64,000 bases of DNA, from NCBI GenBank assembly GCA_038380795.1, contig CM076262.1:2311845-2375844 (forward strand). The letters are read 5' to 3'. Source of the stretch: Pyrocephalus nanus (lineage: Eukaryota > Chordata > Aves > Passeriformes > Tyrannidae). The position numbers and the translations under genes were made by a program. A model generated the notes under the pieces. The model saw only the letters and a list, made by a program, of their open reading frames with translations, searched no databases and was not told the origin of the DNA. Position 1 is the first letter of the stretch. Every line of letters starts with the position of its first letter. This document shows positions 1-11,900 of this stretch, one piece after another.

Positions 1-1805
1 TCCTGAATCCATATATAAGATGGTCTTTAACTCAAATATATTTCAAGGCCTTATAGTTTAATGACTGATTTATTCAAGCAAAGAAACAAAACATTTTGTT
101 AAATTGTAGCTAAGGTGGCTGAAATTTTATTTTGCTTTCATTAATGTGATAAATCTTGCAAATATTAAAAAATGGGAACAAAATTTGACTATCTAATGTT
201 ACATAACCAATGCCTCTGGAAGACAGAGACAACATTTCCTGTTTGCCTTTTGCAGAGACAATTAGCATTCAAGAGACTTAATCACTGTTTTGAGAAATAC
301 TGAATATGAAAAATTAAGTTTGATTGCAAGTTCTTAATCGTGTCCAAACTTGAGAAGTCATTGCTGTCCCCATGTACAGAAAAGCAAATTTTTCAGAAGT
401 AAATCAATTGCAGTTGATTCTTTAAGAACCTTTGTTCCTGATTTATGTCCACAATATGTGACTCAGTTTGATTTCTAGTTTATCTAAAGGAGTATACATT
501 TCATGTTCATTATAAGAAAGAAAGAAATTAGTTGCTCAGAATAAACCATAAGTGAGCCCAAAAGACAGGAGATACTTGCAAAACCATACATGTTTATATG
601 GTACACATACTTCAACAATTTTCAGTCCAGGGATTTTTTGCAGCATGGCTTCTCAGGCACAACCTACCATGTATGAAGTAGTAGTAGTAGTAGTAGTAGT
701 ACATATATAAGGTATTATTTCTTTTAACCAGCTCTCATTGTGGTAACCCTCAACATTTAGAGTGTTTTCTCTTACGGCACCACATCCTGCAGTCTATAAG
801 GCAGTCTATAAGAATGTCATCTTCCAGTTCTAAAACATAAACCTCTAGCCTATAAAGCTGGTGAGAAAAGACTGACTTTGTCACCTTAGTTATATGTAAG
901 GCTCAGAAGTGAGAATGCAAATGAAAGATAAAAAAAAATCTTGAAACTTCTGTAGTTTTTACCAAACCCCATAATTTTTAGAAAAGTTTTGTGACATTTT
1001 ATTATGTAGAGTTGAAAATAGCATAATTTATCTTTCTTAAAATACTTTTTTTTTCTTCAGATAATGTCCTACATATAAATTTACATATGTCTATAACAGG
1101 AGCAAACCACAAAGTCTGAGAAACAAAGTGAAGTTTTCAAAAGCAAAGAGTTTTTGACTCTTCTAAGCAGACATGTTATAAACTCAAGCCATAAGAGTCA
1201 CATCTATTCTTTCTCCACAGCAAGCTACATCTTTTAACCATTAAAATTTTTCTTATTCCAAGCTTGCTTCAGTCTGTAAACCCTTTTTTAAACATGAAAT
1301 AAAAATCATTGTTCCTTTGGCAACTATACAGTTTCTTTGTTGAAAGCTGCTTAATTCAAGTATTCTGCACACAAAGATATGTTATTTGGCAGCTTAATGT
1401 ATATAGTAAAAGTGAAAGATATTTGTTAATAGCAGAGAATAAAATTCACATTCATTGTGTTCCCCCATAACAGAGATTTTTCAGGCTAGCCAGTGTTTCA
1501 GATTGATTTACAGCAGGTAAACAATGAAATTTCCAAAAATCTAACCCTCTGAGTTCTTTTATCTGTATAGTCAGTGGCAAAAAGCATGTGGTAGACTGAG
1601 GTCATAAGGTTTCAAAGTCTGATGTAAGTGTACTTTGAGGTGTAACTGAGCTGCTTCAGTGTTCATATACAGTATTGTCTCAGCAGACAGACATTGCCTC
1701 TCTCTGTTTTTATTTTTTTTTATCAGCTGTTTTGAAATTATACCTGCAACAAAAGTGTACTCTTCCACAACTACAACATGAGGAAGATAGCTTGCAATTA
1801 TAGTT
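1..1805. other. AT-rich intergenic DNA
   Basis: No coding region, RNA gene or recognised transposon is visible. The stretch is AT-rich with short T and A runs. It holds an (AGT)8 trinucleotide repeat and a 12-bp tandem duplication (GCAGTCTATAAG at 789-800 and again at 801-812). Open frames here are short and resemble chance frames. Confidence 0.6.
677..700. repeat. (AGT)8 microsatellite
   Basis: Eight uninterrupted AGT units are read directly from the sequence, followed by ACATATATA. It is likely to vary in length between individuals. Confidence 0.95.
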
Positions 1806-3025
1806 GAATAAGGTGCTAAAGGTTATGGACCGTTACAGAGTGGACCATCTTGAATGCCATCAAATGGCACACACAAGACAACCAAGGGATCAGACCCAGC
1901 CAGCATGAGTTTAAGAAAAGCAGGTCCTGTCTGACCAACTTGGTTCCTTTTATGACCAGGTGACCCACCTAGCAGATGAGAGGAAGGCTGTTGATGTGGT
2001 CTACCTGGACTGCAGCAAAGCCTTTGACACCTTTCCCATAGCATACTCCTGGAAAATCTGACAGGCCACAGCTTGGACTGTTGCATACCTTGTTGGGTTA
2101 AGAACTGACTGGATGGCCGGGCCCAGGGAGTGGTACAGAATGGTGCTGCTGATGATCCAGATCAGTCTACTTTAGAAAATTTGCAGATGACACAAAGGTA
2201 GGGGGCAGTGCTGGAGGGTCGGAAGGCCCTGCAGAGGAATCTGGAAAAGCTAGAGAGAAGGGCTGAGATCAATGGCATGAAGTTAAACATGAACAAGTGA
2301 TGGTTCCTATACTTTGGCCAGAATAACTCCACGCAGCTCTTCAGGCTGGGGTCAGAGTGGCTGGAAAGTCACTCAGTGAAAAAGGACCTGGACGTGCTGG
2401 TCGACAGCTGGCTGTTCATGAACCAGCAGTGTGCCCAGGGGACTAAGAAGGCCAATGGCATCCTGGCCTGTATCAGAAATAGTGTCACCAGCAGTACCCA
2501 GAGCTGGTGAGGCCACACCTTGAGTACTGTGTTCAATTCTGGGACCCTCAATTCAGGAAAGACATTGAGGTGATGGAACTTGTCCAGAGAAGGGCAGTGA
2601 AGCTGGTGAAGGGGCTGGAGTGCATGTCCCGTGAGGGAGCAGGGGTTGATTAGCCTGGAGAAAAGAAGGCTCACTGGAGACCTTATCACTCTCTGCAACT
2701 ACCTGAAAGTAGGTTGTAGCCAGGTGGGGTTTAATCTCTTCTCCCAGGCAACTAGCAATGGAACAAGAGGACACGGTCTTCCGCTGTGCCAGGGGAGGTT
2801 TAGGTTAGACATCAGGAAGAAACTCTTCACAGAAATGGTAGTTAGATATTGGAATGGTCTGCCCAGGGAGGTGATGGAGTCACCATCCCTGGAGATGTTT
2901 AAGGAAAGAATGGACATGGCACTTAGTACCATGGTCTAGCTGACATGCTGGTGTTCAGTCAAAAATGGACTTGGTCTTGGAGGTCTTATAAAACCTAACT
3001 GATTCTGTGATTCTGTGATTCTAAG
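1806..3025 (+). mobile_element. CR1 LINE, 5'-truncated
   Basis: This is a chicken-repeat-1 type non-LTR retrotransposon copy in plus orientation. It carries the decayed 3' part of ORF2. Reverse-transcriptase motif A reads YLDCSKAFDT at 2002-2031, and the catalytic motif FADD reads at 2180-2191 in a separate stretch. The C-terminal end of ORF2 follows, and then the 3' untranslated end. The copy finishes with short tandem TGATTCTG-like units near 3000-3023, the usual CR1 terminus in place of a poly(A) tail. Stops and frame changes between the motifs show it is dead. The 5' boundary is approximate, because the match fades between 1806 and 1840. Confidence 0.9.
2631..2939 (+). pseudogene. CR1 ORF2 C-terminal remnant
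   Basis: A 102-codon open frame lies inside the CR1 copy. Its second half reads like the conserved C-terminal tail of avian CR1 ORF2: [20 protein letters not shown] followed by [19 protein letters not shown]. That segment lies downstream of the reverse-transcriptase domain. The frame has no start or upstream domains of its own and is a leftover of the retrotransposon, not a host gene. The same segment appears as FRWNIRKRLFTQRVVGHWSS in the copy at 45.4 kb. Confidence 0.8.
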
Positions 3026-3305
3026 AAAAATGCTAGCGTAAATATATATAGACTCTCTAGAAATGTATTGCCATACAGTGTAACAAATTGACTTCATTTC
3101 CGTATGCAGGTTTTGTTTTGTACAAACAGGCAAGAGTTTTAACTAAGTGAAAATATTCATGACCGTGGAAATCGTAGAGTGGAACCAAATATGAGGCAAC
3201 TGAGTTTTCTCTTCTAATCTATAATCCCATTTTTTTCTTCTTTAAATTTTTTTCTAGGACTTGTTGGCAACAAGATATTGAAATGAATTTGACTTACGTG
3301 AATCT

Positions 3306-3310
3306 CACAT
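3306..3310. repeat. Target-site duplication, left copy (CACAT)
   Basis: CACAT directly abuts the TG end of the LTR. The same five bases follow its CA end at 4558-4562. A 5-bp duplication is the size usually made by ERVL (class III) elements. Confidence 0.8.
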
Positions 3311-4557
3311 TGTCGTGGTTTTGCTCTGGGTCAATTTGCTTTCACACCCCCCCCCACAATTACTATTAGTTGAGAAAAGGTTTATGCAGACAAAAGAAAC
3401 TGGTTTTGGGGAAAATAATATGAACATTTATTACTAGCAAAAAAAAAAAAAAAGCTACTAAAGAATTACATCTACATCAATTCTACTTAAGTAAAAGTAC
3501 TATGTATTTACAGAGATAGTCCTCCCCCCTTTGTATCAGTTCAAGGAGGAGAAGCAGTCCTTTTCTCCATTCTCAGAGTTCCAGCTCTCTCTCCAGTAAC
3601 TCTGCAGCACCCTCATCGCAGCTGGAACTCTTTTTCCTTGTCTGTGTCAGCCTGTAGGGCTGGGCCTACCCCCCTCCTGGGCTAAGACCCGAGGCTGGGG
3701 GGTTACCCAGGCCCTGAAGGTCTTCTCTTCCATGGGCTACAAGGGGACACTTGCCTACCATGGATCTTCTTCCACAGGGTTACAGGGGAGAATGGCTTAT
3801 GAGTCCAGCCCTGTTTCCTGTGGAGGTCCCTCCCACGGGAGAACAGTCTTTGATAGACCTCTCCATCATGGGTTTAGCATGGATCCCTTACTTGGATCCC
3901 CACATCTCACCAGAGCCGTTCTTGCTCCAGCGTGAGGTTCTCTCAGGGTCACAAAATCTTCAACAGGACTCTGCCTCACCTCAGGTCTCTCATGAAGTCT
4001 CAGCTTCTTCATGCGTCAACTTACTCCAGTGTAGGCTCTTCCACAAGCAGCATGGGGGTCTCTTCACCCCAACAAACTTTCACAGGTAACAGAGTGGATT
4101 TTTTTTTTAGTCTTTTCCCTGCTGAAGGGAGAGAGCATAAGGGGGGGAGAAGCAAGCCCCCCCCTTTGCACTCCTCTCTCCTGCTGCAGCTTCAACCTTG
4201 GACACTCCATTATCTCTCTGCTGGAATTCTTTCTATAGCAGTTCTCGTCCAAGCAGTCAGTCTTCTAAAGTTTTTTTTCTTTACTCTCCCACAAGAGAGA
4301 AGGGGGCTTCAGTGCTACCCTTGCCCCCCGGCCCAAGCTGGGGGAGGAGGGGGCCTGGCCCTCCTCGGGCCCGCTGCCTCTTCTACATGGCTGTGGCCCC
4401 TAATTTTAACTGTGCCACCCACCTTCTCTTCCGTTTTCTTCAATATGTAATTAGCAAAGGCATTACTGAGACTTTTAATTGGCTTCTGGTCCGGAAATCC
4501 ACCTGGACAAAACCATTGTCAGCCCCAGGGGCTGGCCAGTTGGGTAAAACCATGACA
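3311..4557 (-). mobile_element. Solo LTR of an avian endogenous retrovirus
   Basis: This 1247-bp block is a lone long terminal repeat with no internal retroviral sequence on either side. It begins TGTCGTGGTTTTGCTC. The reverse complement of its other end begins TGTCATGGTTTTACCC, so the termini are inverted repeats matching at 13 of 16 positions with canonical TG...CA ends. Flanking CACAT duplications confirm an original insertion. The orientation is taken as minus because AATAAA lies on that strand at 3427-3432, about 117 bp before the 3' end, as expected of an LTR poly(A) signal. The interior is GC-richer than its surroundings and holds chance open frames of up to 172 codons on the plus strand (3932-4450), which match nothing I know. 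The 5-bp duplication favours an ERVL-type element, but the family is not certain. Confidence 0.85.
3427..3432 (-). promoter_or_regulatory. LTR polyadenylation signal AATAAA
   Basis: The plus-strand sequence TTTATT reads AATAAA on the minus strand, about 117 bp before the 3' end of the minus-oriented LTR. This fits the R/U5 arrangement of retroviral LTRs. Activity today is unknown. Confidence 0.5.
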
Positions 4558-4562
4558 CACAT
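4558..4562. repeat. Target-site duplication, right copy (CACAT)
   Basis: Right-hand copy of the 5-bp duplication flanking the solo LTR. It is identical to 3306-3310. Confidence 0.8.
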
Positions 4563-5120
4563 TTAATAATCTGTCTAATTCCTTGATTAGCAACAAACAC
4601 TACATGACTTTTAGAAGTAATATGCTACTTAAAATTTAAAATTCTGCTACTTTTTATTCAAGTGAAGTTGGAGTCATTACATCCTTCATTCCCTTCAGAT
4701 ATAAACTATTGCTATTTAAAAGAACTTCAGACCTCATCTCACCCTCTGTAGACATGGCATTATAATTCCAGGAAAGCTTGCTAGACTTGACTATTTAGGC
4801 AAGAGTTAAACTCCGATACAGAATGGAAGAAAATCATCCTTGTTTTGTCACTTCTCATAGGAAAATTTCTGCAGCAAAGATGTAGTGTACTCCTGCAAGT
4901 TACTAGATTTGGCTGGTTGAGACCCTGGAGTGATGAATGCCTTGCATTCATTGGCATAAATGAAAAGAAAGCCCCAATTCTGGCTTTTGAAATGGGACTC
5001 ACCTTGCATATTATCAGAAGATGTAAAATGTAACTAGTCTTCCTTTGCTTCCTTAGGAGAGAGTATTCCACCACCCAAATCAGTTGGTCTGACCAGTCTT
5101 GAGACATGATGGCTGATATA
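4563..5120. other. Intergenic DNA between LTR and CR1
   Basis: No gene or recognisable repeat is seen. Two overlapping open frames on opposite strands (4781-5107 minus, 4845-5033 plus) match no family I know and are judged to be chance frames. Confidence 0.5.
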
Positions 5121-5357
5121 TTTAAACTGAAAGAGGGTTAAGTTTAGACTAGATGTTAGAAAGAAATTCTGTCAGGGTGGCCAGACACTGGAACAGGTTT
5201 CCCCAAGAAGTTGTGGATGCTCCATCCATGGACATGTTCAAGGCCAGGTTGGATGGGGCTTTGAGCAACCTGGTTAAATGGAAGGAATCCTTGCCCATGG
5301 CAGCGACATTGTAACTACATGGTCTTGAATGTCGCTTCCAACCCTAACCATTCTATC
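5121..5357 (+). mobile_element. CR1 LINE, 3' end fragment
   Basis: A strongly truncated CR1 copy starts at TTAAACTGAAAGAGGG. It runs through the conserved segment coding for the ORF2 tail (CACTGGAACAGGTTTCCCC) to the CR1 end CCAACCCTAACCATTCTAT. This is the common short form left by incomplete reverse transcription. Confidence 0.9.
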
Positions 5358-8300
5358 CTTCTTTATGAAAAGACGACCTACTGGTCTGATCTGCCACATG
5401 TTCTCTTCTCACCTGGGCCCATATGTTTCTGTGGCAGTGCTATATTTACTATGTATTTCAGAACAAATAAAAGAGAGTAATTCCAATTCACTCTACAAGC
5501 TGAATAGGAACAAAAGTCTAGTGATTGCATAAGGGTTCCTATGCCAATGCTTCTCCTGATTACTGGGAGCTATGTTAGTATTGAGATGCCTTTTGACTTT
5601 CTTCTAATGTATACTGGAAGAAAAGATAGCAAGAATTCAATCTACTGCGATTTCTTGTGCATATATATATGTACTGAACAGCAATATTTTATGCTTAAAG
5701 GACCGAATTTTCTCTCATTAACTCTATAGAGGCCAGTGGGATGTACAGAAACTATAGTGAGCACTAATTTTATATCCTTAACGTACAACAGTTTCATCAG
5801 GCATTCTGAAGATGCAAAACACTGTCATATGGAAATGCATTCACCAATATGATTTTTCAAAGTATAAAATGTTTATTAGGAAAATATATGCCTCCCGGTA
5901 TATATGTTCCCATGTTTTAATGCACACTTTCTAGGGATTTTTCTTTTTATTAAGTTATTATACCCTTTTGCTTTTAAAAGTTGATTCGTTGTAATTAAAC
6001 AGAATCAAAAAGGTGAAGATAACAACATGTGACAGCTCTTTTTGTCACTATCATCTTATTTTATTGTTTGTATGTCTCAGGAAGTATCTATTGTACTTTT
6101 ATTGATAAAGGAATAGAATCCCTTTAAAATCCAGGTGTTGACCACATTTTTATTGGACTTTCCATAAACAACAAAGAGTTTTTCTTTCCATATCTGCTTT
6201 CTTTGTGAAAATCCAGCTGAGCCTTGCAAATATGATAATCCAGGTATATAAAATCTTCAAGCTCTTGATTTGATTCATGTATGCTAGCAAAGGTCAAACT
6301 GAGGGGAAATAGTAAAGCAACATTTCCTCTGAGGTGATTGTTTTGCTCATGCCTTTGTATATTACTTACCAGCACAGAATGGTGGCAGGTTTTCACTGAT
6401 GAGGATTTAAACTATTTCAATGTTTTTAAACTAAACATGTCCAGGATGTAAAGTTCAGACCCAAATTGCATATTTATCATATAGGTATCCTGATAAAGTG
6501 GCTGGAATTTGCTTCAGATATACAAATAGGATTCAAATCTAGCTTTTTCAATTGTTCTCATATTTGTTAAGCACTGATTTTTGAGCATTCTGTGAGGCTG
6601 AAAAAGAGCCATAATTTGAAAACAGCCCTCCTATTTTTTACCTCTTCTTATTGCACTCCTGCTTGCCAAGGCAATGAATTCCAGATGAAAAGAATGGATT
6701 TTGGATACCCAACAGTAGTTTTCTGCTCCTAGCAATCTCTGATTCTGTAAAATACTATTTTATAGATGTCCTTTATTTAATATGTAATACTTACATAAAT
6801 ATACATAATGTACATATAAAAAGGGAATGCTGAAACAAGACACTGTAAAAAATATGGGCTTTTAAAATATGAAATAAACAAACAAACATCTTAAGTCTTG
6901 AACTGGAAGATTCTGTACTGATGTTTGTAATAATAAGAAACATCATTTAACAAATTACTAACATTCCTACAGCTCCCAAATAGGTACTCTACAATAAAAA
7001 GGAAGAAAGAAAGGCATCTTCCCCTGAAATGACTGTAAGACAAGAAGATAAAGTTTTGAAAGAGTAAAGCTATAACAAGAAAGGTATATGGCTTGATATG
7101 TTGGCAAACTAACACCTTTTCAAAAAGATACCGTCTTTTTTTTTTTTTTCTTTCTTGAGTAAACTACTTGGGTTTCAGGGGACTTAGTAAAAATCAGTTA
7201 GTTTGTAGAACAGCTACTTACCTGATGGTTATGAGATCAGGCAAACCTGGGGTGAATTTCTCTATATTATATTTGGTGCTTCATCATATGTGAATGTGAG
7301 AGAAATGTATCCTACTTTATCTAATTAGCACAACAGACCTTTCTAACACCTTTGAAATTTAATTATGATTCTTACTTGTTAATTTGAAGTAAAGTTAGTT
7401 TATTTTTCTCTTCTAGTTTATTTATAAAAGTAGTTTTCCTTGGCTCTTGGTGTTTATTTCAGCTCAAGAGGATTAAGGTTTCAAAAGCAGTGCCTTAGAT
7501 GTATTTAGATGTATGGTTTGGGTTTTTTTAATAAAATCACTTTACGCTGACAGCTCAGATTAGACATTTTAAAAAGCAATCATTTGTTTGGTAACATGCC
7601 AGTTTTAAGTTTTTGTTATAAATTGGTGTTTCCTTGACTTAATAAAGGAATAAATAAGTATATTTAACATTCGTAATTCAATTCATTGTCATTCTTTTAA
7701 TAGTAAGCCATCATTCAATAATCATATGTATCAGCAAAATAGAGAGCATAGTGAAGGATTGTGCTGGTCTTGGCACAAACTGACATGTTCCTGAGAACTG
7801 TAAAAATGGAGTGAGTAGTTGTCATAATGTCTTGATGAGTTTAGTGCTTTGTTCTTTTTGGGTAGGGTCATTTCATAGGGCATACTTTGACTCTGTAACC
7901 TAAATCTTTGCTGATCAAAAATAGCTACTCTAAAAGGTAGCTTTAGAAACATTTTCAGTATAGGCAACACTGAATAATTGAAGAGGAAATTACGGATAAG
8001 GCTCCAAATTAATTCTGAACATAAAAGTCCTTGGTCTAAAAGGTAGAACTAGTGGGGGGGTTTTGTCTATTGCTGTGTGTTCTCACTTCTGAAAAAAGCA
8101 ATGTTTTCTACAAATAAGCAACAGGCACATGGCCTATTGGATCAGGTTACGCCAGGTTATGTTGTGTTACATGATATGACATGCCCTGCAGTGACCTGAG
8201 GCAATGTCATCTTGTGTTACCTTGGGAAGGAAACACTGTTCTTTATTAAACAAGTGAAGAGGTTAATCATCTCTAGCCACGAAGAATTTCTGTACGTAAA

Positions 8301-11300
8301 ATCAGGCTAATGACAAGTAGTATGTTCTTTTGATTTTCTTTTGGCTAATTCTAGGCAGTCTAAACCCCATATGAATCATGTCTTACTATTATTTACTGGT
8401 TGGTATGTACTTTACAAATCTAATTTAGCATATTCCAGAATACACACTGAAAAGAAATTCCTGTAGTGCTACAAAAAGTTGTAGTACTGTAGAGTGGGCA
8501 GACAATAGCATCTATTAGGTTATGGAAATGAGAAATTTTGCAAAAGGGATATTAAGTAATCTTCTTAGATGGGAATGCTTAGTGTTGGAATTCTAACTAT
8601 TTATACATTTTATGCATAGACTGGTCATTATTACCCTTCTACAGTTCTTATAAGGTTCTTGCTTAAATAGTACATTATGAAAATGAGCTATTGCAATAGC
8701 AAAGTGTGATAAAACCAAGTCTATAGTGTCACCCTACACGTGACGCTATCAGGATAGGTACTCTCAATAAGTAAGTCTTGAGTTATTGCATTGTGGGATA
8801 CTGTCAAAGGAACACATTGTACCACTTGGTCATTCAGTGTAATGATCTTTTATATTATCTCCTATTGATACATTTGGCATGTAAATTCACTTTTAAAAAA
8901 TTTACACAAAGAAAATGAACACTATTACATAGGTACAGCTATCTACTGATTTTACAGTAAATTACTGGTGCATGGTACAGAATGTAACCTTTTGGTTATA
9001 TTCTGCAGTAAAAGGAATGGGTTAGAGAGGTTTTTATGCAAATTAGTAATGCTCTGTGTTGGAAGCCTAATTGTACTTTTTATTGTTGGACAAGTCAATA
9101 CTGCTTTAATGCACATTTTATAAGCTTCTTGCTAAAATTGTATATGAAAGGGATTAGTTTCCATAGATGAAAAGCATAATCTTAACAATGAGGCCACGTA
9201 AGCAGAATGGCTGAAGTACTGATAAAGGATTTGTTAGCTGCAACACAGAATAAGTCTTATTAGGGTTATTAGTCACCACTATTTGACCCACTATACTTCA
9301 TTGTACAAGTCGCATGTACTCAGTGATGGAATGAACATCAGCTACTGTATTCTCTTCAGATACAATAAATAGAAATATTTGAAGTACCTTGCTGTAAATC
9401 ATAAACAACATAAATTCTTTTTTTCTTTAGTCATTTTTGAATGGGGATAGTAAAAAAAAAATCATTTCAAAATGAGCTCTTATATAAAAACTACTACGTA
9501 GCACACCTTGAAGGAGGCTGGAAGAGAAGGTCAAGGTTCAGGTTTTTCTTGCTGTCTCACTTGATCTAAATCTTCCCACATGCTCAACAGTGCTCATTAC
9601 CACAAATAATAAAATTCAGATGTTGAAGAACAAGAGTTCAGTTCATCATAGGAAAATCTGAAGAAAATTATCTTCAAAATGGAGGTTTCAAATTAGAAAA
9701 AAATGTCAGTTGTTGTGTGTTTTCTTGGACAAACCTTCCTTTTTTAACTAAAAACCTATACAAAGCACTTTCTTTTCTTTTCTATAATTGCAATTGGAGT
9801 GGTGACAGAGTTAGCGATGAAAAAGGGAAGTACAGAAGTCAACTTTTAACTCAGGGCTTTCAAGGAAAAAGAAGCCAGCCTTATAAAACAAAAAATTAGG
9901 GACGTTAAAAAAAAAATAAAAAGATACTTAACAAGATCTTTGTGTATTCCTCAGCTTTAAAGAATTCATAGAAATATATCAGAATGATTGAATGATGATA
10001 ACATAAAAATAGAGATCAGTGCAAAGCACAACTGCAAATCTGATGAGGCTTGTGTGGTCTTCATTTATGTCATTTTTCTTCCCCATATGCTGGACCATGG
10101 ATTACCAATGGAAGGGTGAAGAGATTCTTAAACCTCATCTGCTCCACCAAAGCCATGCCTAAAAATATATATTGTTATATTAAAATTTCTAGTAAATCCA
10201 AAATACAGAATATATATATGGTCCTATCTCTGCAATGCTTTTGTTCTTTTCTACTCTTCTCTATGTAACCTTGTGCTGGAGTCTTAGCTGCCAAAATCTA
10301 GCAAACTGTTTGGAAGGGCTTTCCTTTAAAGCGTGCTAACCAATATTTCCCAGCACTGCACTATATTCATTATGTCTGTTAAGCATATATTTCACACATT
10401 ATAGTCACTCCTTTTAGACCACAAGAACATCTGTCCTATTTCTAGGGATGCTGTTACTCAGCATTTGCAGGTTCATAAGTAATATATACCTGTGCATTTG
10501 GTCTTTCCTTGTCTCTTAGAAAGAGTCCCATCTATGTGCCTCTAGTCTAAGTTTCTTATTAGTTTGCCTGGTCTAAAAAGGTGCCCTAGGTAGACAGGCA
10601 TCCTTCTGTCCTGTTCTATCTTTCTTATTTTCTCATGCTAGCCTTTCCTTTCTTTTTAAATTTTATCTATTTATTAATTTATTTATTTATTATTTTTACT
10701 TTTTGGCTTGTTTCAGCTCTTTTTCTAGATTTCCAAATCTACTTTTCTCTGAGTCTGAACAGACTTGCACTCACAAATTCGCAGTGTAGCTGAAAATGGA
10801 GGGCATACAGTGATTATTTGAGATAATAAAACTTACAGTTCAAGACTGAAGCATTTCAGAGGAGCAATTGCAGTATGTTGTGCAATATGACATTTGGCAA
10901 ATCAGAATACAAGATGATATCAAATTGTTAGAGAAATTGAAGACATTCTCCACTCTTTTAAAAAATGTAGATAAACCAGTCAGCAAGGCAGGTATTTACG
11001 GGAATGAGACAGAGGAGGACAAAGGGGAAGATCAGTGGAGTGTGCTTAAGCCCTGCGCCTCTTCCTTCTAGTGCAAACAATATTCATTTTACCTAACTTG
11101 AGCAGTTTAAAAGGTAGGCATCCAGTTTAAGCAAATCAGCCAAGTTTCCCCTGGAGTCAATGAGAAGAGCTAGGCTCTTCCAGAGCTAACTTTTTAAACA
11201 TTGAAGCTTGAACCATTGTTTCAGCTTTTTAAGGCATGCTAAATTTTATGGATCTTGAAATAGTGTCCAAAAGTCTCACAGCAGTGTTTAACTTGGCTCA

Positions 11301-11900
11301 GTTTTTAGTTTTTAGTTTTCAATATTTATTTCGTTTATCTGGAGGGGTTTTTATAGATATGGCATACTAGTAATATTTATTCTTGATGTGATTAGGTGTA
11401 GTAATTAAGTCTTTTGCTCATATTTCTATTAGAAACAAATGTTGTTTTCTATGGTTTTGTTTTGCTTTCTCCTGGTTCTCACAGCAGCTTTCAGTTAAAA
11501 GTTACATATTCAAAAAGGATCTGTATCTAAAACTAGCTTATTTTTCTGGTTATAGAGAGAAAAAGCTTTATAGGACAAAATGACTATGCTGGTCTTTAAA
11601 TTCTTCATCTTGTGAATGCACAGAACTTATCAAACAACAGGCAGACTTGGGAGTAAGAAGCCTCACGTTACAGAGCATACTACTGACCACAAGACAGAGA
11701 AACAACTAGGAAGCTAGCTGGTTCCTCCACTCTTGTTATATCTGTACACATCACAGTCTCCAGAGATGGTGATGTGAGGTCTTCCTTTGGTCCTCTTCCC
11801 TTGCACAGTTTAAAAAGATCTGCTTTGATGGCTTGCCTTTAGTAAAAGGTCAGTGATTGTGTCCTTGTTTGACATAATTGATGGTGTAGTTAATTAGAAT
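5358..11900. other. AT-rich gene desert
   Basis: About 6.5 kb without a supportable gene, RNA gene or young transposon. It contains poly(T) at about 7137-7150, a G7 run near 8053, and ATTT-type simple sequence at 10667-10697. Open frames are under 100 codons and match nothing recognised. CpG is scarce throughout. Confidence 0.55.

Noticed and set aside
3732..4566. Overlapping plus-strand frames of 67 to 172 codons
   Set aside because: They lie wholly inside the minus-oriented solo LTR, in three frames at once, and match no retroviral or host protein. GC-rich LTR sequence explains them.
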